The notes: generated by a model not told the origin, from the letters alone. A DNA stretch of 64,000 nt from Rebecca billardiae RCC1528 (GCA_965240325.2 OZ251228.1:744001-808000), one strand, 5' to 3'. Counted from the first letter of the stretch, positions 11,015-23,029 are shown. A program made the numbers and translations.

Positions 11015-12646
11015 TCACATATCACCGGCGCGCGCACGCATTAGCGCGGACGGATCCGGAGACGCAGCTCGGTCGTGCGCGTGTCGTAGCCTTAGTGCTC
11101 GGCTCTCGAGCTCCATCCAGAGCACGTCGAACGCTCCGCCAAACACGCCACCAACCAGGGATGGCTCGGACTCCGTGCCACTCGCTGCGGGCTGGGGCTG
11201 CAGCCCTCCGACGGCTCCCGCAGGATTTGGGTCCTCCGCGCTGCGACTCGCGTTGTGCTGCCGCCGCTGCGCAACCGGCGAGCCGGTAGTATCGTCCATG
11301 TCGCGCGCGGGCAGGGCATGCGCAAGCTCGTGCATCTGCCGCGCGAGACGCTTGAGCACGTGCTGGGCGTGCGAGCTGTTCGCTCCCGCGGAGTACGGCC
11401 ATTCCCACCAGGTGAGTGCGCGAGCGCGTCGCACGCCCGCTCGCAGCCTCTCGAGCTGCGCAGCGGGCAGTGCGCGCAGGGTGCTGATCAGCCTGCCGCT
11501 CATGAGCTGCTTGTCTGGCACGGAGAGCGTCCACTCGTCTGGCGCAATGGCCCAGCCGAACGGAAGGATGACCTCGTGCGGAGCGCCGACGAGCACGGGG
11601 ACGCAGCCCGAGAGCACGGCGGCATAGAGCCGGCGCGAGTTGCGCGTGTCGCCCCCGACGACAGGACAGAAGACGCTCTGGCGCATGCGCTCGCGCCAGC
11701 CTGCATTCTTGGCGTGCACGGTGCCGTTTTTCACGCCCGCCCGCCCTGTGAACTCGACGGCGACGCAGTCCTTCTCCGCGCGCAGCGCGCGCAGCACTTT
11801 GCGCCGGTACCTCTCCCCAAAGCCACCGTGCACGGAGCCGTAAAAAAACGCAAACACCGGCCGGCTAGTGCTGGCCCACGCAGCGGACGCGCCAGCGGTG
11901 GGCGGCTCCGGCTGCTGCCGCGCGAGCGCCGTCCAGTACGGGCCGAGCTGTGGGTATGGAAGCACGATGTGCCGCTTCGTGTCGGCACCTGGCGGCAGCT
12001 CGGTGGCGAGCATCTGCACCTCGACCGCTCCAAATCTCGACAGCCATGGCGGCTGCGGTGGCGGCTCCTTGCCCGGCGCGAGCGTGCCGCTCGCGCCCGC
12101 CTTGCTCGCGAAATAGGTGACCATGCCGAGCGGGGATACCCTGGCCGGTTCTTTCGAAAGCACCATCACGTGGTCCCGCCCTCCTCGCCGGCGCCACCAG
12201 CGGTCGGTCTGATTCGCCACGCGCGTCCACACACCACCGTCCCGAAAGGCCACACGTCGATACAGCGCCTCGTGGGCGCGCGATCTCAGTCTGCCGCCGT
12301 TGGGTTGGAGGCGCTGGTCCATCGCAATGTAGTAGGGCACGAAGAACAGGTCGGCCTCCTCGGGCTCGAGCGTGCGCGCGGGGTGCTGCAGCAACCACGC
12401 ATGCAGCATGACCTCAGACGCCCACTGCGAAAAGGAGCAATCATTGTCACAAAGCACGTTGTTGCCGACGCGAACGTCGGCATCGAGCAGGCCGAGGTTG
12501 AAGGACCGAGGCAGATCATACACGAATATGCGCGCCCGCGGCGGCGCCGTGCTCGACGCGGCCATGCCCAGCGTGAGTGACGCGAGCAGCGCCGCCATCG
12601 ACGATGGCGACGAACCTCGTTCGGCGGAACGGACGAATAAGTTCAT
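11015..12646 (-). CDS. Exostosin-like glycosyltransferase (GT47)
   Basis: Single-exon 543-residue protein. The N-terminus holds a short hydrophobic segment (MAALLASLTLGMAASS, from the second Met at 12598), fitting a Golgi signal anchor or signal peptide. The exostosin fold opens with ARIFVYDLP. The C-terminal half has the nucleotide-sugar-binding block SVFCPVVGGDTRNSRRLY followed by SGCVPVLV and LPFGWAI, all typical of GT47. Several N-glycosylation sequons fit a luminal enzyme. GT47 members transfer sugars onto cell-surface or wall polysaccharides; donor and acceptor cannot be told here. The start could be at 12646 or 12598. A palindromic TACAGTTTA-type motif lies immediately upstream. Confidence 0.82.
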   Translation of the reverse strand: MNLFVRSAERGSSPSSMAALLASLTLGMAASSTAPPRARIFVYDLPRSFNLGLLDADVRVGNNVLCDNDCSFSQWASEVMLHAWLLQHPARTLEPEEADLFFVPYYIAMDQRLQPNGGRLRSRAHEALYRRVAFRDGGVWTRVANQTDRWWRRRGGRDHVMVLSKEPARVSPLGMVTYFASKAGASGTLAPGKEPPPQPPWLSRFGAVEVQMLATELPPGADTKRHIVLPYPQLGPYWTALARQQPEPPTAGASAAWASTSRPVFAFFYGSVHGGFGERYRRKVLRALRAEKDCVAVEFTGRAGVKNGTVHAKNAGWRERMRQSVFCPVVGGDTRNSRRLYAAVLSGCVPVLVGAPHEVILPFGWAIAPDEWTLSVPDKQLMSGRLISTLRALPAAQLERLRAGVRRARALTWWEWPYSAGANSSHAQHVLKRLARQMHELAHALPARDMDDTTGSPVAQRRQHNASRSAEDPNPAGAVGGLQPQPAASGTESEPSLVGGVFGGAFDVLWMELESRALRLRHAHDRAASPDPSALMRARAGDM

Positions 12647-12694
12647 TATTTGTTTTTTGACGTGCGTACGTTAAAACATAGTAAACTGTACGGC
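12647..12694. repeat. Imperfect palindrome related to the TA-CAGTTTA repeat ends
   Basis: The sequence around 12650-12694 folds on itself (GTTTTTTGACGT against ACGTTAAAAC) and ends AGTAAACTGTA, the same terminal motif as the repeats at 13038, 30493 and 35103. A similar stretch (ACAGTTTATTTGTTTTAACG) lies near 48035. It sits just upstream of the glycosyltransferase start. Confidence 0.4.
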
Positions 12695-12730
12695 TAAGCA
12701 GTTTCACGTGTCGACGATCGGGCACTAACC

Positions 12731-12811
12731 TTAAATTCCCCTTTATAATAACGGGCTCCGGGTCATCAGACTGGCGGCCGAAGCCTCCAGCCCTACCCTG
12801 GCCAGCCCCCA
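12731..12811 (-). repeat. ~80-bp dispersed repeat (CCCGGAGCCCGTTAT family), copy 1
   Basis: The reverse complement of this stretch matches 37963-38042 almost base for base: GGGGGCTGGCCAGGGTAGGG, then GGAGGCTTCGGCCGCCAG, then CCCGGAGCCCGTTAT and AAAGGGGAATTTA. A shorter piece occurs at 29526-29570. Non-coding. Confidence 0.7.
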
Positions 12812-13037
12812 ACCAACCACCACCCTATCACCCAACCTCAAACCACTGACCGATACACCAAGTGCCTTGACACCACTCCGCTGTGGACAGCCCGGCCGCC
12901 GACGAATCAGGAGACCCGCGTCGTCCTACCTGTGTCGTTAATAAATCATAGAATGAGTACGACGACGACGTCTAGCTCTTATCTAGTTCTGCTGCTTGCA
13001 ATAGTAACGCTCATAAACTGCTATGTCCCCCATACTA

Positions 13038-13088
13038 CAATCTCGCCTGCCTGAGCTGTGTGCGTCTCTTATTCTTAGTAAACTGTAT
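13038..13088 (+). repeat. Solo terminal repeat of the CAGTTTACTAAG family
   Basis: Reads AATCTCGCCTGCCTGAGCTG then TGTGCGTCTCTTATTC and TTAGTAAACTG, followed by TA. It matches the right terminus at 30665-30719 and, inverted, 30493-30536 and 35103-35148. It lies about 30 bp beyond the end of the Fused-like gene. No partner terminus was found nearby. Confidence 0.6.
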
Positions 13089-13121
13089 AGTAGTATGCTC
13101 GCTAGTACGTACAGTTAGCCT

Positions 13122-16008
13122 TCAGGTGTCAGGGACCGGCGGCGTGGCGTGGCCGGTGGCGCTGCCGCCGCCCGCCGAGGCATCCGCCGCGGCCGGCCCC
13201 GTCGCGGCGTCGAGCTTCGCCTTGACGCGCAGCGCGTACTTTCGGAGCCCCTCGTCCGCGGCCTCGGCCGCGATGCGCGCGACCACGGCGGGGAGCTGCG
13301 TGCCGCGCAGCGCGTCGCAGCACGGCGCGTACGCGCACAGCGAGCCGAGGCTGAACAGAGCGATCTTACACGGCTGCAAGTCTGACTCTGTCTGCGCGGA
13401 GCGCCAGCGCTCGACCAGGGCCGCGAGCCCGCTCACCGCGCCGCAGCGCAGCAGCTCCTCGCACAGCGCGCCCGAGTTGCGCACGAGGTTCCCCAGCGCG
13501 CCTGCGCGCGCGCGCCGCGCCGGCGCGTGAGGAGCGCCTCGCCGCGTGCGTGCGCGCGAGGGCGCGGCTCGCGCGCGCGCTTGCGCGCGGCGCGCGGACG
13601 CACCGGCCGCGTTGGCGCGGGACTTGGGGTCGGGGTCGTGGACGGCGATGGCTGTGAGGGGCCCAACGCACGCGCGCAGCTCCGGGTACAGCTGGGCGGA
13701 GTGGAAGGCCGCGTTGCCTGCGCCGCGCGGCGGCGGGGCCGGGGGCGGAGCGCGCGCGCGGCGCGTCGAGCGGTGGTTGGCGCGCGGCGGCGCGCGGCGG
13801 CCGTGGCAGCGCGTGCGGCGCGCGTCGGCGCGTTGGCGCGCACCGATGGCGAAGGCTGCAAACTTGCGCGTGGGCCCGTCGGCGTCCGCGCAGCAGCGCG
13901 CGAGCAGCGCGACGAGGCCGTGCGCCTGCAGCTCGGGGTAGAAGCCCGCCGAGTGGCGGCACAGGTTGCCCACCAGGTTGCACGCCTTGGCGCGAACGCT
14001 CCCCTCGGCATGCGCGAGCAGCGCGCGCAGCGCGGGCGCGACGCGCGCGTGCGCGACGAGCGAGTGTGCGTGCTGCGCGGAGAGGCGGGCGAGGTGGCTG
14101 ACGGTGAGCAGCACGTCGACGAGGACGTTGGGCGGGCTGTGCGCGCCGAGCATCCGGTGCAGGAACGCCTCGGACAGCCCGCCCGCCTGCGCGAACTGGT
14201 GAGCGAAGCTGTCCGCGCCGAGCGCGAGGCGACACGTTAACGAGAGCAAGAGCTCAAACCGTTCCGAGCCGCCGCCGAGGCCGTCGGGGCCGGCGGAGGC
14301 GAGGCGGAGCAGGTGCGAGATGATGTGCAGCCGCAGCAGCCGCGCCTGCAGCTGCGCCACCGCCGAGCCGCCGCCCGCCGCGCCGTCCGAGCGCGCGCTC
14401 GCGCCGCCGCCGCCACCACCCGTGCAGCTGCACACAAGAACATGAACAACCGCCCGCACGAGCGCAGAAGCCATCGAGGTACCGCCGCCGCGGCCCGGGC
14501 TGAGCGCGCCGATGGCGTGCAGCGAGCTGCCGTGCAGCTGCGCGCAGAGCAGCTCGACCATCTCGCCGCCACGCACCACCAGCTCGGCGCACGACGGCGC
14601 GCCGCCGCCGAGCCCGCCGCCCGCCGCGCCGCCGTCTGCGGCGGCGGCGGCGGCGGCTGTGGCCGCGGCGGCGGCGGCGGCCGCGGCGCGCGGCGTTGTG
14701 GCCGCCGGCGCGCCCGCGCTCACGAGTGCGACATGGATGGCGCTCACGCACGAGACGCGCCCGCTCGGTGTGATCAGCGCGAGCTCGAAGGGCGAGCACC
14801 CGCCCGAGCGCACCTCGCCGCCCTCGTCCTCCTCCTCGTCGTCCGCGCGCGCGCGGCGCGCGAGCGGCGCGCACAGCTGCGGCCACAGCGGCGAGGCGAC
14901 GGTGGCGCGCGCGAGGGCGGCTCCATGCGGCGCGCTCGCCAGGCAGCGGTGGAGAAGGGCGAAGGCGGGGTCGAGCAGGCCGACGCGCGCGCCTCCGAAG
15001 CAGCTGCCCAGCACAAACTCGAGCGAGAGCTCCGCGCCACCATCGCCGCCGCCGCCCTCCTCGCCGCCAACGCCGCCGCCAACAGCGCCGCCAACGCCGC
15101 AGTTCGACGCCGCGGCCGAGCCGGCCGCGGCCGCGGCCGCGCCGAGTGCGGCCGCGCCGAGTGCGGCGGTGATCATCTCGTGCACAGCTACGAGCAGGGG
15201 CACGCGGCGCCAGCCGTCGGGCCCGGCCTCCGCCGCGCCCTCCGCCGCGCCGCACAGCGCTTCGAGCAGCTCCGTCCGCCACGGCGCCGCCGCGTGCGCG
15301 CTCGCTCGAATCAGCTGCGCAGCGCAAAGCATTGAGCACGCGCGAGCCGCGTGCGCGGACGGCGGCGGCGCGCGGTGCGTGGCGCCGGGTGCGGTGCGCG
15401 TCGGCGGCGCGCCGATGGCGTCTGCTGCGCAGCGCAGCGCGACCGAGCGCGCCTCGGCGCCCTGCAGCGCCGCGTCCAGCGTCTCGCCGTTGGCCTGTGC
15501 GAGCAGAACTCCACACAGCGCGCGCCGCAGCGCAAGCCTCCGCCGCGCGCCCTCGCCGCCGCCGCCGCCGCCGCGCCGCCGCGCGTCCGCGCCGCCGCCG
15601 GCCGCGCGCGCATGCGGCGCTGCAAGGGACCCAAGAAGCGCGCGCAGCGTCTCCGCGTCCGCCGCGCGCGGTGCGCCCTGGCTCGGCTGCGAGAGCGCGA
15701 GCTGTAGCAGCACACGCGCCGCGCACTCGCGCGCGCGCGCGCGCACGCGCGCCGCGCCTGCGGTGCCCTCGCCTGCGCCGCCGTCGTCTGCACCGCCCGC
15801 GCCGCCGGCGGCGGCGGCGGCGGCGTCGTCGTCATGCGGCGCGCAGAGCAAGCCTTGCAACGCGGCGCGCGCGAGCGGCGCGCGCGCCAGCTCGGCGGCG
15901 AGCTGCTGGCACAGCCGATCGCCCAGCGCCATCAGCCGCGAGATTGCGATCTCGCGCTCTGCGTCTGCGCGCCGCGAGATTGCGATCTCGCGCCCTGCGG
16001 CTGCGCGC

Positions 16009-16041
<33 letters not shown>

Positions 16042-16722
16042 GGCCGCGAGGCCGCGCCACCCACGCCGCCATCGTCGCCGTCGTCGTCGTCGTCGTCGTC
16101 GTCGTCGCAGTCGTCGTCGTCGCCGTCGTCGGCCGCACCATCCACGGGGTGCACGATGGCGGCGAGCGCACACACAATCTCCGCCGCGAGATCGCCCTCC
16201 CCCTCGTCGTCCCCTGCGCCGCCATCGTCGCCATCGCCCCCCGCGCGCACGCCACGCGCCGCCTCTGTCCAGTCCGCGCCGCCGCGCGGCGCCGAGCCCT
16301 GCGCGGCCGCCGCCGCCGCCGCCGCCAGGCCGTGCGCACTCGCGAACAGACGGCGCGCGGTCGGCTCGCCTTCGTCGTCGCCGTGCTCGCGCGCCGCGGC
16401 GCTGAGCTGGCTCGCTCCGAGCTCCAGGCTGAGAGAGCGCAGCGCGTGTGCGTCCGCTAGCGCGGCGTACGCTGCGCGTGCGATCGGTAGCGGCGGCGGC
16501 GGCGGTGCCTCCGCGCCCGCGCTTGCGCCGGCGCGGGCGCGCGCCGGCGGCGCCGGTGGCTCGCCGCCGAGCGCGCCGGCCACGCCGACGACAAGCCGCC
16601 GTAGCGCACGCACATACTCGAGTGCGAGCGCGCGGCCCGCGCGCGAGGCGTGCGCGCGCGCGCGGGCCTCGTCGGAATCGGCGGAGCCCGGAGGCTGCTG
16701 GCCTGGTGGCGTGCGCTGCGCC

Positions 16723-16765
<43 letters not shown>

Positions 16766-19700
16766 TGGCTGTGCCCTCCTGCGTGGTGCAGCCGGGGTGC
16801 GCGGCCGCGGCGGCGGCGGCGGCGGCGGCTGGCAGGAGCCAAGCGCTCAGCGCCGGCAGAGTCGCCGCGGCCACCTCCGTCCACGCCGCACGGCGCTCGG
16901 TCCAACGCTCGGCGTTCGCCGCGCGCAGCTCCGCGCCGAGCAGTCGCAGCGCGCTCTGCACGCGCGCGCACGCCGCGCCCGCGCCGCCGCCCTCGCCGCC
17001 CTCGGATGGCCAAGCGCTCGCGAGCTCAAGACCCGCCGCTCTGCCGTCGAGCGAAAGGACGCTCAGCACCGCGCAGCGTAGCTCGGTGCCCGCGCGGCCG
17101 AGCGTGCCGTCCGGCGCGGCGGCGCCCTCCGCCGGGCGCGCGCCGCCGAGCGCTGCGCGCGCGCGCACGAGCGCGCACGCCGCGCGCAGCGCAGAGCACA
17201 GCGCGGTGTGCGCGCGCGCGCTCAGCGCGTGCGGCGCGTCTGCGGGGCTGTCTCGCGCGTGTGCGGCGGCGGCGCGCGGCGCGCCGAGTGCGCTCACACG
17301 CTCATCCTGCACAGTGCGCACCACAGCCGCGCGCCGCGCCGCGCGCTCGAGCGCCTCGAGCAGCGGCTCGGAGCAAAGGGCGGCCGTGTACGCCGCGCGC
17401 GCGGCCGCGCCCGCGCGCGCCGCGCCGCCGCCGGCCGCGCCGCCGCCGCGTGCGCGCAGCAGCGCTGGCTCTAGGCGCTCTAGAGCGTCGGCAACGGCGC
17501 GCAGGCGCGCGCCGGCCTCGTCCTCGGCGCGCTCGTCCGCGGCGGTGGAGGCCGCGGTGGCCCGCTGAGCGCCGCCGCCGCGCTCCGCCGCCGCCGCCGC
17601 CGCCTCGGCCTCCGCCGCGGTCCTCAAGTCCTCCAGGCAAAGTTGCAGCGCGCGCGCGCGCTCGTGCGCACCCGCGCCGTCGCCCTCCGCGCCCGCCTCG
17701 GCACCGAGGGGCGTGCCCGGCCGCACAGCGGCGTGCGGCTCGGCCGAGCCCCAGCCGCCCCGCGCCGCGCCGTCGGCCGCGCCGTCTGAAGACGACACGA
17801 CAGCTGTGCTCAGCGCTGCGCCGTCCGAAGCCGCGACTGCAGTTGCGCCCGCCGCTTCGGGCGAGCAGGAGGTGGCGCCGCCGCCGCCGGCAGGCGTGCC
17901 GCCCAGCGTCAGCATGGCTGCCGCCGGCGGCGTGGAGCCCGCGGCGGAGTGCGCGGTGGCGGTGGGCGAGGCGCTCGCCGCGTTCGCCAGCCGCGCCGAG
18001 ATGCGCAGTGGCGAGCCCGCCGCGCCGGCGGCCGCGGCCCCGGCGGCAGACACGCCGGCGCAGCCGCGCGCACACGCGCCCAGCTCACAGCTCGACGGCA
18101 GAGCGAACGCAATCGGGAGCGCGCCCGCGCCGCCGCCGCCCCGCGAGCCGCCGGGGCTCCCGCCGCCGCCGCCGTCGGCGTCGGCGGAGCTGCCGCCGAG
18201 CGGCGGCGCGGGCGACGCGCGCTGACTGTGCTGCGGCGTGCCGGCTCCACTCAAAACCGGTGAGCTCAGAGGCGAACCGGCGGCGGCGCCCCGCACGGCG
18301 GCGACGCGCGAGCGGTACCCACCGAGCGCCGCGGCGCTCTCCGCCTCGTCGTCGTGCTGCCCGCCGCGCGGGAGCGTGCCGCGCAGCACCGCGCTCGGCT
18401 CGGACACGTGCTGGAACGGCTGCGACGGCAGCGCCTCCTCCGAGCTCGGGCCGCCGCCGGCCGCGTCGGCCGCGCTCGGCGAGGTCCGCCGCGGCTCACG
18501 TTGAGGGTGCGTGGCCGGCGGGAGCGGGGCGGAGGGCGCGGTCGGGGACGCGTCGCCGGCGCAGCCGTGGGGCGGCAGCGAGCCCTCCGCCCGCGCGCCG
18601 GGCGGCAGCGCGCCGCTGCCACCCACGCCGTGCCCGCCGCCACCAAACCCGCGCGCACAGCTCGGCTGCTCGTCCCGAGGCAACGGCGTGGCCGCGAGGA
18701 GCACGGCGTCCTCGCGCTCCGCGAGCAGCGCGGCGCTGTACGGCGGGCGCAGCGCGTTGTACGGCGGCACCGGCTGCGACGGGGTGCCCACAGCCGCCGC
18801 CGCCGCCGCCGCCGCCGCGCCACCGCCGACGCCGCCGCCGGGCGTGCCGCCGCCGCCGCCATCGGAAGGCGTGGCCACCTCAGGGACGGCCGATGGCCGC
18901 GAGAGCGCAGATCCGCCAACGGCCTCCGGGCGTGCGGGCGAGCCCGGCGCGCCGTGCGCGGCGCCCGGCGCCACGCCCTCGTCGGCGGTGGGCGGCAGCA
19001 CCGAGAGGAACGCGCCTGGATTCTCGCGCCGCAGCCGATATGCGTGCGCTGGGATGCGTAGAGCGCTCGCGCGCGCGGGCGCGGCCGCCGGCGCCGCCGC
19101 GCCCTCAGCCGCGCCGTCCGCGCGCGCCTCCGCGCGCGACACGAAGGCGTGCCGGAGCAGCGCGGGCCACGCCAGCCGGTGGCGCGGCGCCTTGGTGAGC
19201 AGCCCGCCGAGGAACGAGCGGAACTCCTCCGAGATCCCCGCCGGGTATTTCACCTCGTCGCGCACGATCAGTTGAATCAGCGAGTAAATATTCGTCGTGT
19301 AAAACGGAGGCGCGCCGCAGTACAGCTCGTACAGGATCACGCCGAGCGACCACAGGTCGGCGGTGTGGTTGTACGGCTGCTCCTGCACCAGCTCAGGCGC
19401 CATGTACAGCGGCGTCCCCTTGATCGACGTGAGCACCATCGTCTGCGCAGACATGGCGCGAGCAAACCTGCGCGCGCGGCCGAGCGAGCGCCGCCGTGCC
19501 AGCGCCGCCGCCGCCGCTCAGCTCAGCTCGCGCCGCCTCCCGCCGCCGCCGCGCGCGCGCGCGCGCGTGCGCGCGCACCCAAAGTCGCACAGCTTCACCG
19601 TCGAGTTGGCGCCGAGCAGGATGTTCTGCGGCTTCATGTCGCGGTGGATCACTCGGTGCGAGTGCAGATAGTGCAGGGCTGCGACGAGCTGGCGCGCGAT

Positions 19701-20139
19701 CGAGCGCACCTCGGCCTCGGGGAGCGACTGGTCGTCCTCGAGGATCTCGAAGAGCTCGCCCTGCGCGTACTCCATCACCACGCAGAACTCCGCCTCCGTC
19801 TCGAAGTGGTCGAGCATCAGGATGATGTTCTCGTGTCGCAGCTGCCGCAAGATTTCAATCTCCTGAGGGCGGGATGGCGGCACGGGCGGCGTCGGGCGCG
19901 GCGCGCGCGTCATGGGGGCAGGCCGGCGGGCGCGGGGCCTGCACACGCGCGCGCGACGGCCAGGCGTGCCCCCCGCGCGCGCGGCGTGCCTGGCGCAGCG
20001 CCTGGATGTCCTTGCGCGACTTGTTCCCCTTCGGGATGAACTTGAGCGCGACCGTCTGCCCGCAGAACTTGCGCCGACCCTTGTACACCTTGCCGAACGA
20101 GCCCTCGCCGATCAGCTCGAGCACGTGGTAGTTCTCCAT
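13122..20139 (-). CDS. STK36: Fused/STK36-like serine-threonine kinase with C-terminal ARM-like repeats
   Basis: A 2183-residue kinase in five exons: 19990-20139, 19579-19862, 13844-19467, 13604-13717 and 13122-13501. The kinase domain is complete: [11 protein letters not shown] (11-21), VALKF with Lys33, HRDMKPQN (from 123), CDFG and APEL. Joining exons gives ALRQ|EIEIL and [13 protein letters not shown], both typical of the Fused family. A very long Ala/Gly/Pro-rich middle follows. The C-terminus ([48 protein letters not shown]) is ARM/HEAT-like, as in STK36 and plant TIO. The last two introns (126 and 102 bp) are in frame and stop-free, so they can be mistaken for coding. Intron 1 has a GC donor. 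Known Fused proteins act in motile-cilium central-pair assembly or cytokinesis; a flagellar role is inferred. The symbol is a family label. Confidence 0.88.
15938..15995 (-). repeat. Tandem hairpin repeat inside the Fused-like gene
   Basis: Two copies of a near-perfect palindrome, CGCGAGAT-TGCG-ATCTCGCG, lie about 30 bp apart and encode a duplicated EREIAISR peptide in the low-complexity middle of the kinase. It is a recent local duplication; no function is assigned. Confidence 0.5.
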
Positions 20140-21076
20140 CGGCGCGCTCGCGGGGCTGGCCGCGCCCCGGGGCCGGCGAACGGAGGAGGGAAGCCCCTCC
20201 CCCTTAGCGCGATTCGACAGCAGGGGCGGCCATCGTGTCAGACCGTTGGCCGGGGCTGGCTCCAGCTCAGCCGCGCGGCGCGCGCAGCGCCGAGCGCGCG
20301 CGCCGGGCGCCGGGCGGCGGCCAGCGTGTCACGATGTCACGGCGCAGCTAGAGACGCAGGCCGATGCCGCACGCACTGGCGCAGCTTGCTCCGTGCCTCC
20401 TGTCAGGCCTGCAGGTAGCGTGTCTGCCGCTTGTCGAGGCCAGCGGCTGATCTCGCGGATCGTGACGGGCCGCTCCGCGCCGCGAGCAGCTGCTGCACGT
20501 CTCACCTCGTCCAGCATGCCGCATGTCCCTGGTGCTCGCTAGGATCACCATTCTACTGACTCGGATGCGACCGAGCGCATCCAGTTGGCTCCGACTCACC
20601 GGCTCTTCCATGACCGCCCCTGAGCGTCCCAGCGCCCGCGCACTGACATGCTGGCCGAGACGCGCGGATGCTGTGAGCTTGGCGGGTGCGTCAGCGGGTT
20701 CCGACCTTTCTTCAAACCGCGCTTTGCTCGAAAAAGGGTTCCCTTCGCCGAAGTGCGTTGCAAACCGACTCAGCCACAAGTAGGCTGTGCGACTCTACAC
20801 CGACCCGGAGTGTTACGCACTCGGATCACGGCCTGCCGTCCCCGGAGGCCGGACCGCCGCCGCCGGCCGCCGGGTCCCGCGTCGGAGCGGCACCCGTCAG
20901 ACCGGCGGACCGCGCGGTAACGTGCGCACGCTGCCGTCCGCGCCCAGAGGAGGTTATCAGTACAGCCTGACGAAACTACTCAGCTACTGTAGGTGCAATT
21001 CAGCATCACCACGCTGGACGAAACGAGCCAATAAGCCGCACGCACCGACCCACCCGCCGCCCGGACCCTCTGCCAG
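20140..21076. other. Intergenic, no gene seen
   Basis: About 940 bp upstream of the Fused-like kinase (its probable promoter side) and downstream of the TTLL gene. No recognisable domains on either strand. Confidence 0.5.
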
Positions 21077-21463
21077 TCACGACGGCGATGATGGCAAAGG
21101 CACCGCGGGAAGTGAGCGGCCGCGGCGCACCTGCCGCAGGGGCTGCACCTCCAGGGCGCCCGGCGGCTCTCCGACGGCGGCGGGCGGACCGTGTCGCCGC
21201 ACAGAGTCGCTACCACCATTCATCGCCGGCGCCTTGCGCGCTGCGCCGAGCGGCGCGAGCGCCTCGCCGCGCGCCGCCGCGGCCGCGCCGCCACGGCCAG
21301 GCTGCCCCGCCGCCACCGTCCGCGCCGAGCGCTCGCTCTCGGCCGAGCCCGGCCTGCGCAGCAGCGCAATCAGCGCAGCCTCGTTGCCGCGCAGCCGCGC
21401 GCCCAGCCGCTGCGTCTCCTCCGAGAAAGGGAAGATGCACCGCCACCCACCGACCAGCGAGCT

Positions 21464-21508
<45 letters not shown>

Positions 21509-23029
21509 CGCCGCGTGCGCCGCCGCCGCGGCGCCGCCGGATAGCGCGCGCGCAGGCGCCGAGAGGCGCCGCTGGGCGGCAGGCTGGGCGCTGGGCTGTG
21601 ACGAGACCGATGCCCTGCGCGGGGCGGCTGGCCGCACGCGGCCCGCCGCCGCGCCGCCGCGCGCCGCCGCCGCCGCCGCCGCCGCCGCTGCCGCCGCCGC
21701 GCCCGGCTTGGGCGCGGGTGGCGCCCCCCTGCGAACCGCGGCGCCGGCCCGTGGGGCGGCCGCCGCCTTGGCGGCGGCGGCGGCGGGCTCGTACTTGTCA
21801 GCGACGAGGACGTCAACCATCTCGGCGAGCATCCGCCCCTTCACGTCCACGTCCGCGTCGCTGTCCACCGCAAGCGCGGGCGACGCGTTCACCTCGAGCA
21901 GCCACAGCCGCTCAGCCGCGTCCAGTAGAACGTCAAGCCCGAACAGCTCGAAGCAGCAGCCGTTGTCGGGCACGTCGGGCGCGATGGCGAGGAGCGTGAG
22001 CAGCACGAGCCGCGCGAGCCGCGCGCGCAGCGTCGGCCGCGCGAGCGCGTGCGACGGGTGCTCGCGCGCCGCCGCCGACAGCGCGCGCTTGCACGCCGAG
22101 CCATCGCGCGCACGGTTCAGGCTCGTGTTCGTGAGGTGTGCGTGCACGTTGCCGAGGTCGCGGAGCGAGTAGGGCGCGGAGGCGAGCCGAACGAGCGCGT
22201 CGTCGTACAGCCAGACGCGGAGCGGGGTGAACGACGTGACGAGCACGTACACGCGCAGGTCCAGCTTGCGCCCGCCCAGCGTGAGCGGCGCGGGCACGTA
22301 CTGCTGCACGACGTGAAGCCTCTCGAACGGAACGCACGGCGCCGACTGCGCGCTCAGCCGCGCGCGCAGGGTGGCGAGCGTGTCCGCGACGGTGAGCTCG
22401 GCGCGCACGGCGCGCCCGCCCGTCGCCGACGGCCCGTACAGCGTCGGCGCGCTCGAGTCCGCGTCGTCGCCCTCGCCGTCCGAGCCGCTGTCCGAGCCGT
22501 CCGACCGCCAGCTTGCGCCGCCCAGCCCAAACGTGCGCTGCTCGGCGGCGAGCATCGAGATCTCGGCGGCGTCGCGGATGAGGAAGATGTTGCGGCCCTG
22601 GCTCGCGTCTGCCGGCTTGCAGATCCAGCACGCGTCCTTGCGCTGCGCCGACGCCTCGACGAAGCGGCGGTACTCGGTCGGCAGTAGGAACGACGGCGGC
22701 GTGAACGCGTACACGCTGCCGTGCACGGCGCGCATACGGCGCATGTTGCGCACGAGCGCGTCCTTCCGCGTGATGCCCATTGTGCGCGGGAAGTGGTTCA
22801 CCAGCGAGAGCGGCGACGCCGCGTCGTACTCGGACGGCTTGAACTTGCCGCCGCGCCACGTGAGCTCAGCCGGCCTGGGGTCATCGTCTTCGCACTCGTC
22901 CCAGCCCTTGGACTCGAGGGCGGTGCGCACGGCGGCCGGCGTCTTCTCGGAGAGGCGGAAGCGCGGCGGGCGCTCGGTGCCCCACAGCCGCGCGGTCGGG
23001 CTCTCCGGCTGCCCGAAGCTGAAGTCCAT
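21077..23029 (-). CDS. Tubulin-tyrosine-ligase-like protein (probable tubulin glutamylase or glycylase)
   Basis: Single-exon 650-residue enzyme with the TTL ATP-grasp core. In order: NHFPRTMGITRKDALVRNMRR, CWICKPADASQGRNIFLI (ATP-binding), LDLRVYVLVTSFTPLRVWLY, HLTNTSLNR, and FELFGLDVLLDAAERLWLLE followed by VNASPAL. These are the TTLL signatures; enzymes of this type ligate glutamate or glycine to tubulin tails on flagellar microtubules. An Ala/Gly/Pro-rich tail of about 190 residues follows the core. The start at 23029 is only 49 bp from the first ATG of the opposite-strand neighbour, giving a shared promoter. Which amino acid is added cannot be read from the sequence. Confidence 0.88.

Noticed and set aside
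14512-19275. Long plus-strand open frames (up to about 1018 codons) opposite the Fused-like kinase
   Set aside because: Antisense shadows caused by stop-poor GC-rich codons; composition is pure Ala/Pro/Ser/Arg with no domains, while the minus strand has a complete kinase and ARM-like region.
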